Below, piece after piece: positions 27,682-36,183 of a DNA stretch of 64,000 nucleotides. The position numbers and the translations under genes are program-made. Source of the DNA: Oligoflexia bacterium (GTDB lineage Bacteria; Bdellovibrionota; Bacteriovoracia; Bacteriovoracales; Bacteriovoracaceae). The DNA is taken from the NCBI GenBank assembly GCA_015232355.1, contig JADFZW010000013.1:79137-143136 (forward strand). Reading direction: 5' to 3'. Each line of letters opens with the position of its first letter. Position 1 is the first letter of the stretch. The notes under the pieces were generated by a model that saw nothing but the letters and a program-made list of their open reading frames with translations, was not told the DNA's origin and did no database searches.

Positions 27682-28845
27682 ATGAACAAAACACATAACA
27701 GATATTTACATCCTCTTGTAAAAGAATTTCTATCAAACCGAATGGTTTTCGTAGGCGGTCCCCGACAAGTTGGTAAAACAACTTTGTGTTTGCAATTTTT
27801 AGAAAATCCTACTATTGAAAGTTTAGCTTACTTAAATTGGGATGATGTACATTCGCGAGCAAAAATTAAAAAGGCAGAATTACCATTAGATCAAAAAGTT
27901 TTATGTTTCGATGAAATCCATAAATTCAAAAATTGGCGTTCACTGTTGAAAGGTTTTTATGATACAAAAAAAAATAGATATAAATTTTTAATTACTGGAT
28001 CAGCAAGATTAGATCACTATCGCAGAGGAGGGGATTCGTTACTTGGTCGCTATCGATATCTAAGACTTCATCCTCTTACCTTGGGCGAACTGTTGTCTAC
28101 TAATATTTTAAACAATACACTTCACGATAAAAATACCACCGAAACCCTACTAAAAATGGGGGGCTTTCCTGAACCATTTTTTAATGGTTCTGAACGCAAT
28201 TTGAAATTGTGGCAAAATGAGCGTTCGTATAGAATTGTTAATGATGATGTTAGAGACTTAGAGAGAGTAAAGGAAATAAACTCAATTGAGCTATTAGTAG
28301 ATGCTCTTCCTTCGCGTGTAGGATCTCCTCTTTCAATAAAAAATCTTTCAGGTGATCTAGATGCACATCATGCTACTGTAAAAAATTGGGTACAGATTCT
28401 AGATAACATCTATTATTCTTATCGCATTTCTCCTTATGGAGCGCCAAAAATTCGAGCGGTAAAGAAAGAACAAAAACTTTATTTGTGGGATTGGAGTACA
28501 ATTGAGGATAAAGGATTGCGCTTTGAAAATATGGTCGCCGGCCATCTTTTAAAGTACTGTCATTTTCTTGAAGATAGCGAAGGTGAAAAAATGGAATTGC
28601 GTTTTTTGAGAGATACAGATAAGAGGGAAATAGATTTTGTTGTAATTAAGAATAAAAAACCTTTGTTTGCCGTTGAATGCAAGACTGGCGAACGAAATCT
28701 ATCAAGTCATATCGATTATTTTAAAACAAGAACCCCAATTCCAAAATTTTATCAAGTCCATTTAGGAACTAGGCATGTTGAAATTGATAATAAATGCACA
28801 ATCCTACCATTCTGGCGCTTTTGTAAAGACTTGGCCTTGCCTTGA
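27682..28845 (+). CDS. AAA ATPase with DUF4143/PD-(D/E)xK-like C-terminus (copy 2)
   Basis: A 387-residue member of the AAA_14/DUF4143 family. Walker A GGPRQVGKTT (K32), Walker B FDEIH (D77/E78), the TGSARLD segment, a winged-helix-like linker and the C-terminal triad D318-E332-x-K334 are all intact. It is closest in sequence to the ATPase at 59487-60644 and less similar to the one at 6731. The gene lies between island repeat copies 2 and 3, which are in the same orientation. The ATG lacks a strong ribosome binding site. Function unknown; ATP-dependent nucleic-acid processing is inferred from the domains. Confidence 0.85.
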   Translation: MNKTHNRYLHPLVKEFLSNRMVFVGGPRQVGKTTLCLQFLENPTIESLAYLNWDDVHSRAKIKKAELPLDQKVLCFDEIHKFKNWRSLLKGFYDTKKNRYKFLITGSARLDHYRRGGDSLLGRYRYLRLHPLTLGELLSTNILNNTLHDKNTTETLLKMGGFPEPFFNGSERNLKLWQNERSYRIVNDDVRDLERVKEINSIELLVDALPSRVGSPLSIKNLSGDLDAHHATVKNWVQILDNIYYSYRISPYGAPKIRAVKKEQKLYLWDWSTIEDKGLRFENMVAGHLLKYCHFLEDSEGEKMELRFLRDTDKREIDFVVIKNKKPLFAVECKTGERNLSSHIDYFKTRTPIPKFYQVHLGTRHVEIDNKCTILPFWRFCKDLALP

Positions 28846-28875
28846 GTGATAAAGCACTATACAATTGCCAGGACA

Positions 28876-28952
28876 GTGCCGGCCGACTCATATAAATGAC
28901 ATGTAATCAATAATTTTTTTTAATTCTTGATCAAAATAATTTTATCATCTGT
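28876..28952 (+). repeat. Island repeat copy 3
   Basis: GTGCCGGCCGAC at 28876-28887, 31 bases after the ATPase stop, followed by the ATCAATAATT...AATTCTTGAT dyad (one mismatch) and ATTTTATCATCT, matching copies 1 and 2. Together with copy 2 it brackets the ATPase gene as a direct repeat. Confidence 0.75.
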
Positions 28953-29017
28953 GCTGAATTTCCTGATTAAATTGATCTGACAAAAAATTACACCATTCGC
29001 AAATAACAATAATAACA

Positions 29018-29425
29018 ATGTGGTCAGCAAGACAAGAATACGTATCCGATTCTTCTTCCAATTTACAAAAAATTTCAATAATCATAAAAAAGATCTACAT
29101 TTATCTCAAACAAGATAAACATAGATCTTTTGTTAATGCTCTATTAATTTCAATAGTGCGTTCACAAGATCTTTCATGGAAAATGATTTTTGAACAAATA
29201 TCTACACGGAATAAAAATAAAAATTTGCTGGTAATTCTTGATGAAATTCAGTGAATAGCAAAACAAAAGAGTGGTTTTCTTGGCACTTTCAAAGATGCCT
29301 GGGATAAATTTAAAAGTAATGGAAGAATAAAAGTTATTCTATGTGATTATAGCAATCGTTTTTTTATTAACAATGCTGACAGTGACACCAATGTCTTGAG
29401 AGGACTTCGAACCGTTCGACAAAAC
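29018..29425 (+). pseudogene. Decayed fragment of a COG1672-type AAA ATPase
   Basis: The frame from 29018 reads a Walker-B-like LVILDEIQ and then TGA at 29252-29254, where the two intact relatives have TGG (Trp). Beyond the stop the same frame continues with IAKQKSGFLGTFKDAWDKF and KVILCDYSNRF, matching the LK.AWD and LILCGS segments of the ATPases at 31767 and 33526. The N-terminal Walker A region is missing. The fragment ends where the IS607 element begins, so the gene is truncated, carries a nonsense mutation and borders an insertion. Confidence 0.75.
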
Positions 29426-30757
29426 CTACCCAAACTTATCCAACGATACTATTTGGCGTTTGCTTCCTGATTCTTGACCACAGGAAGTGGTCCGACCACG
29501 AGAAGTGGTCACGATACTGGATACAAAAATCGGATGAACCAATTTTTGCAGGGCCGTTATCTCCACAGGCGTAAATTCGGGAGGAACTCTCCCTATTTTT
29601 TGTTTCAAATTAAGGGAAGCATTTAAATCCCTATCTAAACTACTACCACATTCACAAACAAAAACTCTGTCAGCAAGAGTTAATTCGGCCTTATGTGAAC
29701 CACAAAAACTGCAAGTTTTAGAGCTAGGATAGAAACGATCCACTAATACCAGATTCTTTTCTTTCCAAGCAGTTTTGTATGTTAGCTGTCTTCTAAATTC
29801 ACCAAACCCAACGTCTTGAATACTTCGAGCAAGATTGTGGTTTTTAACCATGCCTTTCACATTCAAATCTTCTATAGCAATTTCGTTGTAGGTATCAGTG
29901 AGAACTGAAGTCAACTTGTGTAGAGTATCTTTTCTTATATTTGAAATTTTATAATGAATTCTTTGAACTACTTTTTTTTGTTTTTGAAAATTTCTAGCAC
30001 TTTTTAAATCACGTTTCTCTTTCTTAGCAATTACTATTTTTTTTGCTAATTTTTTCTGTTGCCTTTTTAATTTTCGTAATTGTTTTTTTAGAGGCATTGG
30101 TGCTGCAAATGCATGTCCATCGGAAGTTGTTGCCATTTTGTTGATACCTAAATCAATTCCAACTATGCGATCAATATTCTTGTCAACAACAACATTCGCG
30201 CTCGTGTTGGTATCAGTGGATTGTTTTTGCTTTTGTTTCTGAATTTGAACTAGATGATCCTCTTTTGTTAGTTCTATTTGTATAGACGCAAACCAGTGAT
30301 CAGCAGTTCTAGAGATGACTACTGAATTTATTTTACCTTTAAACCTTAGATCTTCTTTTAAGTTTACTTTACCTAAATTTGGAATATGAATTTTTTTAAG
30401 ATTAATATTTGTTTGATCACCACCAATGTAAAAACTATCTCGGGATTTATTTTTTTTCTTAAATTGCGGATGATTTCCATTCTTGGCCCAGAATCTATTA
30501 AATCCATTTTGAAGATCAATAAACGGTTGTTGAGCAGCGTACTTTGTAACATCATAAACCCAAGGAAACTTTTCTTTTTTTATTTCATTAAATTGTTTTT
30601 TTAATTTCATTCCTGAAGGTTTATCACCTTCAAGATATTGTTTATTCCATTCAGCAAGGGCCCAATTATATGTAAAGCGAGACACTCCACATGCTTTGGC
30701 AAAATATGTTTTTTGTTTATTGTTTGCTTTAAGTTCTATCTTATGTGCGATTTGCAT
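29426..30757 (-). CDS. tnpB: IS607-type TnpB RNA-guided nuclease
   Basis: A 443-residue TnpB with the split RuvC catalytic residues intact: D202 (GIDLGINK), E296 (IAIEDLN) and D377 (DRDLNA), plus the zinc finger C349-x2-C352...C368-x-C370. The N-terminal helix-turn-helix and WED-like region look complete. TnpB cuts DNA under guidance of an RNA from the element end and helps the element persist. It overlaps tnpA by 17 bases. Its last codons run through the element's inverted repeat, so the stop lies at or just outside the element boundary. Confidence 0.92.
   Translation of the reverse strand: MQIAHKIELKANNKQKTYFAKACGVSRFTYNWALAEWNKQYLEGDKPSGMKLKKQFNEIKKEKFPWVYDVTKYAAQQPFIDLQNGFNRFWAKNGNHPQFKKKNKSRDSFYIGGDQTNINLKKIHIPNLGKVNLKEDLRFKGKINSVVISRTADHWFASIQIELTKEDHLVQIQKQKQKQSTDTNTSANVVVDKNIDRIVGIDLGINKMATTSDGHAFAAPMPLKKQLRKLKRQQKKLAKKIVIAKKEKRDLKSARNFQKQKKVVQRIHYKISNIRKDTLHKLTSVLTDTYNEIAIEDLNVKGMVKNHNLARSIQDVGFGEFRRQLTYKTAWKEKNLVLVDRFYPSSKTCSFCGSHKAELTLADRVFVCECGSSLDRDLNASLNLKQKIGRVPPEFTPVEITALQKLVHPIFVSSIVTTSRGRTTSCGQESGSKRQIVSLDKFG
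29428..29560 (-). ncRNA. Candidate omega RNA region overlapping the tnpB 3' end
   Basis: TnpB proteins use a guide RNA made from the 3' end of their own gene and the element end. Here that stretch holds two tandem 17-bp hairpins, each GACCAC-N5-GTGGTC (29476-29492 and 29494-29510), plus CTTCCTG/CAGGAAG pairing at 29463-29487, all within the last tnpB codons. The boundaries given are approximate. The guide would be copied from flanking DNA just left of about 29430. Confidence 0.4.
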
Positions 30758-31391
30758 TCTCTGCCACTTTCTTCATGTTTTCAATTAACTTTTTATTTTT
30801 CTTACCTCTCGAACCATATAATCTTGCAGAAAAGACTGTAATTATTTCTAAAACATCTTTTGCTAAATCTTCTTCAAAAGTTGTATCCTCTCCTTTGTTA
30901 ATAATCAATATCTCTACACCTCTTATTTCACAAATAGAAAAAATTAATTCAGCTCCAAATCTTAGTAATCGATCTTTATGAGTGAGAACTAATCGCTCAA
31001 CTTTGTCTTCCAAAATAGAATTAATAAGATTTTTTAGACCTTTTTTATAATAGTTCATTCCTGAACCAAGATCAGAGATCAATTCAAATTTCCAACCATT
31101 AGAGGCACAAAATAATTCCAAAAGTTTTTTCTGCCTCTGTAAATCTTCTTTTTGATCATGAGAAGACACTCTCGCATATGCAATAGTTTTTTTCTTAGAA
31201 TTTTTAGAATTAGAATGGCACATTTCTGGGCGTATAGAAGACAATCTATATCGTCTTTGATTACCGCTAGTTCGTTCGTCTGGAAGAAGAACATTATCTC
31301 TTTCCCATCTACGAAGAGTGGATCTTGAAACGCCAAGCAATTCTGCTGCTTCGAGTATTGTTAATAACTTATCCATAATGGATAAGTTTGG
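29430..31391 (-). mobile_element. IS607-family insertion sequence
   Basis: tnpA (serine recombinase) and tnpB lie between 13-bp perfect inverted copies of CCAAACTTATCCA at 29430-29442 and 31379-31391. A further inverted AACTTATCCA/TGGATAAGTT pair surrounds the tnpA start, probably recombinase binding sites. Exact crossover bases cannot be fixed from one copy. The element is about 1.96 kb, both genes are intact, and its left neighbour is a decayed ATPase gene. Confidence 0.85.
30741..31376 (-). CDS. tnpA: IS607-type serine recombinase TnpA
   Basis: A 211-residue transposase with a MerR-like DNA-binding helix-turn-helix first (LLTILEAAELLGVSRSTLRR) and the serine resolvase catalytic domain after it (IAYARVSSHDQKEDL with the nucleophilic serine). 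This reversed order is diagnostic of IS607. The conserved arginine region LTHKDRLLRFG is present. The ATG lies inside an inverted AACTTATCCA repeat, so the recombinase may regulate its own translation or transcription. The gene overlaps tnpB. Confidence 0.92.
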   Translation of the reverse strand: MDKLLTILEAAELLGVSRSTLRRWERDNVLLPDERTSGNQRRYRLSSIRPEMCHSNSKNSKKKTIAYARVSSHDQKEDLQRQKKLLELFCASNGWKFELISDLGSGMNYYKKGLKNLINSILEDKVERLVLTHKDRLLRFGAELIFSICEIRGVEILIINKGEDTTFEEDLAKDVLEIITVFSARLYGSRGKKNKKLIENMKKVAENANRT

Positions 31392-31548
31392 ACTATTATG
31401 AGTAAGTTGTCAAATAACAGTTATGAACCCTTCTTGTACATCGATTAAATCTAAATAGTAGCAATAGTAGCGTCCCTCCTTCAAAAAATCCTATTGGGAA
31501 GAACCCAAAAAAGAAAAAAAAGTATTCCTCTTTTTCACCATTTTTTAT

Positions 31549-31602
31549 CTAGTAATTACGCCTATCATGCATATTATGACCTATGATAGACGTATCTACT
31601 AG
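31549..31602. repeat. 20-bp imperfect inverted repeat right of IS607
   Basis: Arms 31549-31568 and 31583-31602 (outer half CTAGTA, inner half CTATCAT/ATGATAG) match at 17 of 20 positions with a 14-base spacer. It lies in the 375-base gene-free stretch 31392-31766, which also holds island repeat copy 4 and a dyad before the next gene. It could be an operator, a terminator or the remains of an element end. Confidence 0.65.
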
Positions 31603-31647
31603 CAATAAAATCGCCTAAAGAAAACAAAAAAAGAAGCAAAAAAAAAG

Positions 31648-31659
31648 TGCCGCTCGACA
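31648..31659 (+). repeat. Island repeat copy 4 (variant)
   Basis: GTGCCGCTCGAC differs from the 12-mer at two positions. With flanking A and T runs it forms a good hairpin (AAAAAAGTG/CACTTTTTT, 8-base loop), so this copy can also act as a terminator. It precedes the ATPase gene starting at 31767. Confidence 0.65.
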
Positions 31660-31676
31660 CTTTTTTATAAAAATAT

Positions 31677-31715
31677 TTCTCCTGTATATACTATTTTATA
31701 TGATTCAGGAGAAAA
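31677..31715. promoter_or_regulatory. Dyad TTTCTCCTG...CAGGAGAAA upstream of ATPase copy 3
   Basis: Perfect 9-bp arms at 31677-31685 and 31707-31715 enclose a TATACT box that could be a -10 element. The right arm contains AGGAG, the same string as the ribosome binding site before the ATG at 31767. An operator or RNA hairpin is possible. Confidence 0.45.
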
Positions 31716-31766
31716 ATCATATAAAATTAACCTAAATATCTTTATTTTTTTAAATCAGGAGAAAAT

Positions 31767-33197
31767 ATGTCCTTTTGGGGTCGCGAGCATGAAATTAAGC
31801 TTTTGAAAAATACAACTGATCTACAGATGTCCAAAAAAGGAAAATCCTCGTTGATAATTATATATGGCAGACGTCGAGTTGGAAAAACAACTCTTGTTCA
31901 AGAAGTATTTAAAAATAAATTTTTAGCACAATTTGAAGGTTTGGAAGAACAAAGTTCTCGCGAGCAACTTGCAAACTTTATCGAACAATTACAAATTACC
32001 TGGCCTAATCACTCTATCGATAAAAATAAAATAGTCAATTGGAGAAGCGCTCTAAGGGAATTAGCGAAGGTTGTTAAAAAAGGTGATGTGATCTTTTTTG
32101 ATGAATTTCAATGGATGGCAAATTATCGAAATCAGCTTGTCTCTGATTTAAAAATGATTTGGGATCAGTATCTATTAAAAAAACAGGTGACTCTTATTCT
32201 TTGTGGTTCGATCGCTTCTTTTATGAAGGACAAAGTTGTCCATTCAAAGTCTTTATATGGACGTTGTGATCTAACAATCCATTTGCATCCGTTGAAACTT
32301 CAAGAAATCAAAAAAATGCTCCCACATAAGTCTTCAGAAGAAATTATTGAAACATATTTATGTTTAGGAGGAATTCCCAGATATATAGAGTACACCAAAT
32401 TATATTCCTCTCTTTATTTGGCAATGGAAGAATTAGCATTTAAATCTACTGGAATAATCTTTGAAGAATATGCAAAAATCTTTTTATCTCATTTTGGACG
32501 GAATAAAGAATACCAACAAATCATTGAATGTCTGGCCACTCATCCCTATGGAATACTAAGAAAAGATATCGCCAGTACTGCAAAAGTTAGTGATGGTGGA
32601 CAATTAACAAAATTATTGGATGATTTAGAGGCAGCAAATTTTATTTTATCTCAAAGACCATTTTTTAGAGAAGAAAACTCTAAAGAAATTCGTTATATTT
32701 TATATGACAATTATCTAAGCTTTTATTTTGCTTTTATAAAACCAAATCGCACTTATATTTTACAACGAAGAGATAGATTTTTTTTAGAGTTAACCAATTC
32801 TCCTAAATATTTAAGCTGGCTTGGAAAGTCCTTTGAATGTCTTTGCTTGAATCACGCAAATGAAATTGCCTCTATTTTGAATTTTGCAGCAGTTAAATAC
32901 AAGTTTGGGCCATATTTTAGAACAAAAAACAAAACAAAAGAAGCTAAAAATGGATTACAAATTGATCTTCTATTTGATCGTGCAGATAAAGTAATCACAT
33001 TATGTGAAATAAAATACACCTCCACTCCAATAGGAATAGATGTTATCAAGGATGTAGAAAGAAAAAGGCAAATTTTAATACAAGAATTTAAAAAAACAGT
33101 TGAGGCAGTTTTGATAACAAAATCTCCTCCCACAATTGAACTATCAAAACGAAACTATTTCTCTAGAATAATCTTAGCGACTGAACTTCTTGCCTAG
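31767..33197 (+). CDS. COG1672-type AAA ATPase with DUF234/PD-(D/E)xK-like C-terminus (copy 3)
   Basis: A 476-residue ATPase of the second family in the window. Walker A YGRRRVGKTT (K40), Walker B FFDEFQW (D112/E113), a sensor-like LILCGS segment, a winged-helix region (about 255-300) and a C-terminal D400...E414-x-K416 triad in the DUF234 region. These proteins were described as archaeal-type ATPases of unsettled role. Ribosome binding site AGGAG lies 6 bases before the ATG. It sits between island repeats 31648 and 33219. Partner of the same family: the next gene at 33526. Confidence 0.87.
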   Translation: MSFWGREHEIKLLKNTTDLQMSKKGKSSLIIIYGRRRVGKTTLVQEVFKNKFLAQFEGLEEQSSREQLANFIEQLQITWPNHSIDKNKIVNWRSALRELAKVVKKGDVIFFDEFQWMANYRNQLVSDLKMIWDQYLLKKQVTLILCGSIASFMKDKVVHSKSLYGRCDLTIHLHPLKLQEIKKMLPHKSSEEIIETYLCLGGIPRYIEYTKLYSSLYLAMEELAFKSTGIIFEEYAKIFLSHFGRNKEYQQIIECLATHPYGILRKDIASTAKVSDGGQLTKLLDDLEAANFILSQRPFFREENSKEIRYILYDNYLSFYFAFIKPNRTYILQRRDRFFLELTNSPKYLSWLGKSFECLCLNHANEIASILNFAAVKYKFGPYFRTKNKTKEAKNGLQIDLLFDRADKVITLCEIKYTSTPIGIDVIKDVERKRQILIQEFKKTVEAVLITKSPPTIELSKRNYFSRIILATELLA

Positions 33198-33218
33198 AAA
33201 GTAGAAAGAAAGTAGAAA

Positions 33219-33230
33219 GTGCCGGCCGAC
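33219..33230 (+). repeat. Island repeat copy 5
   Basis: Exact GTGCCGGCCGAC, 22 bases after the ATPase stop, preceded by tandem GTAGAAA units and followed by eight T. The next 60 bases resemble the decayed tail of copies 1-3. It separates two adjacent ATPase genes in the 328-base gap 33198-33525. Confidence 0.75.
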
Positions 33231-33348
33231 TTTTTTTTACCGTTATATTTAACAATTCCTAATCAGAATAGTTCTATCACCGTAACTAAATCAAATACTG
33301 ATTGAAAGATTATAACAAAAGTCCAAGTAAAGAAGTGTTCAAATAAAT

Positions 33349-33369
33349 ATGGTAGATTAGGATTACCAT
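33349..33369. promoter_or_regulatory. Dyad ATGGTA...TACCAT upstream of ATPase copy 4
   Basis: A 21-bp imperfect palindrome with 6-bp perfect ends and an AT-rich centre, about 155 bases before the ATG at 33526. Listed because the other ATPase genes also have a dyad upstream, each of a different sequence. Confidence 0.35.
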
Positions 33370-33525
33370 AGAAATGTCAACCCGCTATTAAATAACATTT
33401 TATGTTTTACAGAGGAATGTAATTTAGGTAGTATACTCTCTATTAATTAATATTTACTACTCTTACTATTATATAGATGACTGTAGCAAATTACATATTC
33501 TTATCAAACATGAGGTACACTTAGA

Positions 33526-34965
33526 ATGAAATTTGTAGGTAGATTGAATGAACTGGAGTTACTAAGTGATCAAATTCGAAATAAAAGTTCATCTCTAATC
33601 ACCATATTAGGGCGGCGTCGAATTGGAAAAAGTACTCTAGTAAAACATTTTTCGGAAATAAATAAACTTGCTCTCTTCGAATTTCAAGGACTGGCACCTA
33701 GACCTCGATTGTCCAATAAAGATCAATTGAATAATTTTTCGCAAACTCTTTTTAAATTTTTAAAAATTAAACCAATTGAATTTTCAGATTGGTCTCAAGC
33801 ATTCTCTTACTTAAATCACTTAGTGCTTTCATCAAAAAAAAAGATGGTGATTTTTTTAGATGAGATTTCATGGATGGGTTGCAAAGATGCAGATTTTGCA
33901 GGAAAACTTAAACAAGCTTGGGATACAGAATTATCACAAAATACAAATATCATTTTAATCTTATGTGGTTCAGTCTCCAGCTGGATACAAAAAAACATTC
34001 TTACATCTACTGGATTTGCAGGAAGGGTATCTTTAGAAATTAATCTAAAAGAATTATCTTTGGCCGAATCTGCTGAATTACTTCGATTAAGAGGACACAA
34101 ATTAAACCACATTGATTTGGCCAAAATTCTCTCTGTTACCGGAGGAGTTCCGAAATATTTAGAGGAGATGAAGCATTTTCAAACTGCAGAAGCCAATATT
34201 GTCAACCACTGCTTTAGGCCCTCTGGATTTCTATTTTTTGAATTCGATCGAATTTTTTCTGAGATATTTGGTTCAGTTAATCAAATCTATAAAGATATTT
34301 TAGTATCGCTAAAAGATGCTCCACTCTCTCCAAGTGATTTGGCAAAAAAATTAAAGCGAACACTAAATGGAGATATATCTTATTACCTATCTTCTCTAGA
34401 GTTAGGAGGTTTTATTCGTAGAGAGTACACCTGGAATCTTAGTGGAAATGAATCACGATTAAGCATGGTAAGAATCTCTGATAATTATACCAGATTTTAT
34501 TTGAAATATATTGAAAGCAGAAAAAAGCGTTTAGAAAAAAAACCTCTCAAGTTAAATGATTCTCTTGATTTTTTGAATTGGCCCACACTTGTTGGAATTC
34601 AAATTGAAACACTTATTCTAAACAATATTTCTATATTGGTAGATATTCTTAAAATTCCATCATCCGAAATTGTTCAATTAGGGCCTTACTTTCAAACAGG
34701 AACGAAACTTCGCCCAGGAGTCCAAATCGATTGCCTCATACAATGCAAAAGAGGCATTCTTCATGCAGTTGAAATTAAATCTTCCCCTAAAATAGGTAGC
34801 GATATTTTGACAGAAGTAAAAGAAAAAAATAAAAGATTAAAACTTCCACGCGGTTTTTCTGTTCGCAATCATTTGGTATATTTGGATGATTTGAGTGATT
34901 CTGTTGTCGAAGCAGATTTTTTTGATTATCACATAAGCTTTTCACAATTCATCTCACGTATATAA
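33526..34965 (+). CDS. COG1672-type AAA ATPase with DUF234/PD-(D/E)xK-like C-terminus (copy 4)
   Basis: A 479-residue relative of the preceding ATPase. Walker A LGRRRIGKST (K35), Walker B FLDEISW (D112/E113), the LILCGS segment, a winged-helix part and the triad D402-E416-x-K418 are intact. Sequence differs strongly from copy 3 outside motifs, so this is not a recent duplication. A GAGG box precedes the ATG. The gene is flanked on the left by island repeat copy 5 and on the right by a decayed GTGCC sequence at 35000-35011. Confidence 0.87.
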   Translation: MKFVGRLNELELLSDQIRNKSSSLITILGRRRIGKSTLVKHFSEINKLALFEFQGLAPRPRLSNKDQLNNFSQTLFKFLKIKPIEFSDWSQAFSYLNHLVLSSKKKMVIFLDEISWMGCKDADFAGKLKQAWDTELSQNTNIILILCGSVSSWIQKNILTSTGFAGRVSLEINLKELSLAESAELLRLRGHKLNHIDLAKILSVTGGVPKYLEEMKHFQTAEANIVNHCFRPSGFLFFEFDRIFSEIFGSVNQIYKDILVSLKDAPLSPSDLAKKLKRTLNGDISYYLSSLELGGFIRREYTWNLSGNESRLSMVRISDNYTRFYLKYIESRKKRLEKKPLKLNDSLDFLNWPTLVGIQIETLILNNISILVDILKIPSSEIVQLGPYFQTGTKLRPGVQIDCLIQCKRGILHAVEIKSSPKIGSDILTEVKEKNKRLKLPRGFSVRNHLVYLDDLSDSVVEADFFDYHISFSQFISRI

Positions 34966-35010
34966 AAAATCCCACCCTCCTTGGGCCATAAAAGTAAAAG
35001 TGCCAAAGTA

Positions 35011-36171
35011 CTAAATAGAGACTTGCAACAGGTTGATACAAATATCGTCAAGCAATTTATCATTTGCAATGATAAATTTTTGCACAAGGTTTTTCATTTT
35101 TAACATATTTTTTTTGCTATAATCATCCATCATAATCATTTCATCTAGATCTGGATCTAACCGCCAATAGATACTCCCTTTAGATTTTTTCTCCATATCT
35201 TCTCTCACTAATTCGCCATCTGAAATACTTCTAAATGTTGAAAGCAAACAGCTATTATCCATAAATGCTAAAGCGATGAGAGTTTTTGCTTCATTGATTT
35301 TTAATTTAAGAATTAAATCAATAATATTTGCTACGGATATATCTTTTTTCCCTTTAGAAAATAATCCTGTCCCTATAGACAATAATTTAATCTTAAAATC
35401 ATTCTCACTATTATTGGAAAAAGTATCCTTCAAATGTTTTAAAATTTCTTTGTAACCAAAGTATGATGGATCATTGGCAATAAGAGTGCCATCTTTTAAT
35501 GTATGTTCGGTACCATCAATATTCACTCTATACGGAGGAAAGATCATTGGACATGCGGTGGTTGAAAGTACAGCATCGCTCAAATTTAAATCACAACCAC
35601 TTCCCCAACTAGTAAGTAATAATTTGGGGTCCTTGGGTTTAGCAAGATCATTAGATGTCATAATCAATAACTTTTTATTTGAATCTTTTAATTTTTTTGA
35701 TCCTAATTTCTCTTCAAGAATTTTTTTTAGGCCAACATTACTATACATATTTTCTGATAAGAAATTAAAAGCACCACTTTTAGTAAACATCTTCGCTGCA
35801 TCTTTTTCCATAAATTCTATCGCAACATCAACATTTACAAACTCTGAAATGAATACACTATTTAATCCTCCGATGGATGTTCCTATGAAATAATCAAATG
35901 TCTCAGTTAAGTTTTTTTTACATCTTTTTTCAATTTCTTGTAGTATGAGTAGCTGCATGTACCCTCTCATGCCTCCACCATCAAGAGATAGAACATTGAT
36001 ATTTTTAATTTTTTTCGCATTAGATGTTATCGGCTCTGATGAATAGGCAACTAGAGACGTATGTCTGTATTTATTTTTTAAAATATAATAAGTGCCAAAA
36101 ATCAAAGAAATCATAGATGCTACTAAAAAAAGATGTGTACTGAAAATCAATATATTTTTTATTCTCTTCAT
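35011..36171 (-). CDS. Patatin-like phospholipase with N-terminal membrane anchor
   Basis: A 386-residue lipid acyl hydrolase. The oxyanion motif DGGGMRG (64-70), the nucleophile elbow GTSIGG (S99) and the catalytic Asp in KDGT (about residue 227) form an intact Ser-Asp dyad. An N-terminal helix (about 8-30) anchors or exports it. Bacterial patatins act in lipid turnover or as phospholipase effectors of predators and pathogens; the role here is unknown. It is the only minus-strand gene inside the repeat-delimited island, with island repeat copy 6 just 13 bases upstream of its start. Confidence 0.85.
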   Translation of the reverse strand: MKRIKNILIFSTHLFLVASMISLIFGTYYILKNKYRHTSLVAYSSEPITSNAKKIKNINVLSLDGGGMRGYMQLLILQEIEKRCKKNLTETFDYFIGTSIGGLNSVFISEFVNVDVAIEFMEKDAAKMFTKSGAFNFLSENMYSNVGLKKILEEKLGSKKLKDSNKKLLIMTSNDLAKPKDPKLLLTSWGSGCDLNLSDAVLSTTACPMIFPPYRVNIDGTEHTLKDGTLIANDPSYFGYKEILKHLKDTFSNNSENDFKIKLLSIGTGLFSKGKKDISVANIIDLILKLKINEAKTLIALAFMDNSCLLSTFRSISDGELVREDMEKKSKGSIYWRLDPDLDEMIMMDDYSKKNMLKMKNLVQKFIIANDKLLDDICINLLQVSI

Positions 36172-36183
36172 ATTAAACCGAAA

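Noticed and set aside
29476..29510. CRISPR array suggested by tandem GACCAC/GTGGTC repeats
   Set aside because: There are only two short hairpins one base apart, with no spacers, located in the tnpB 3' end.
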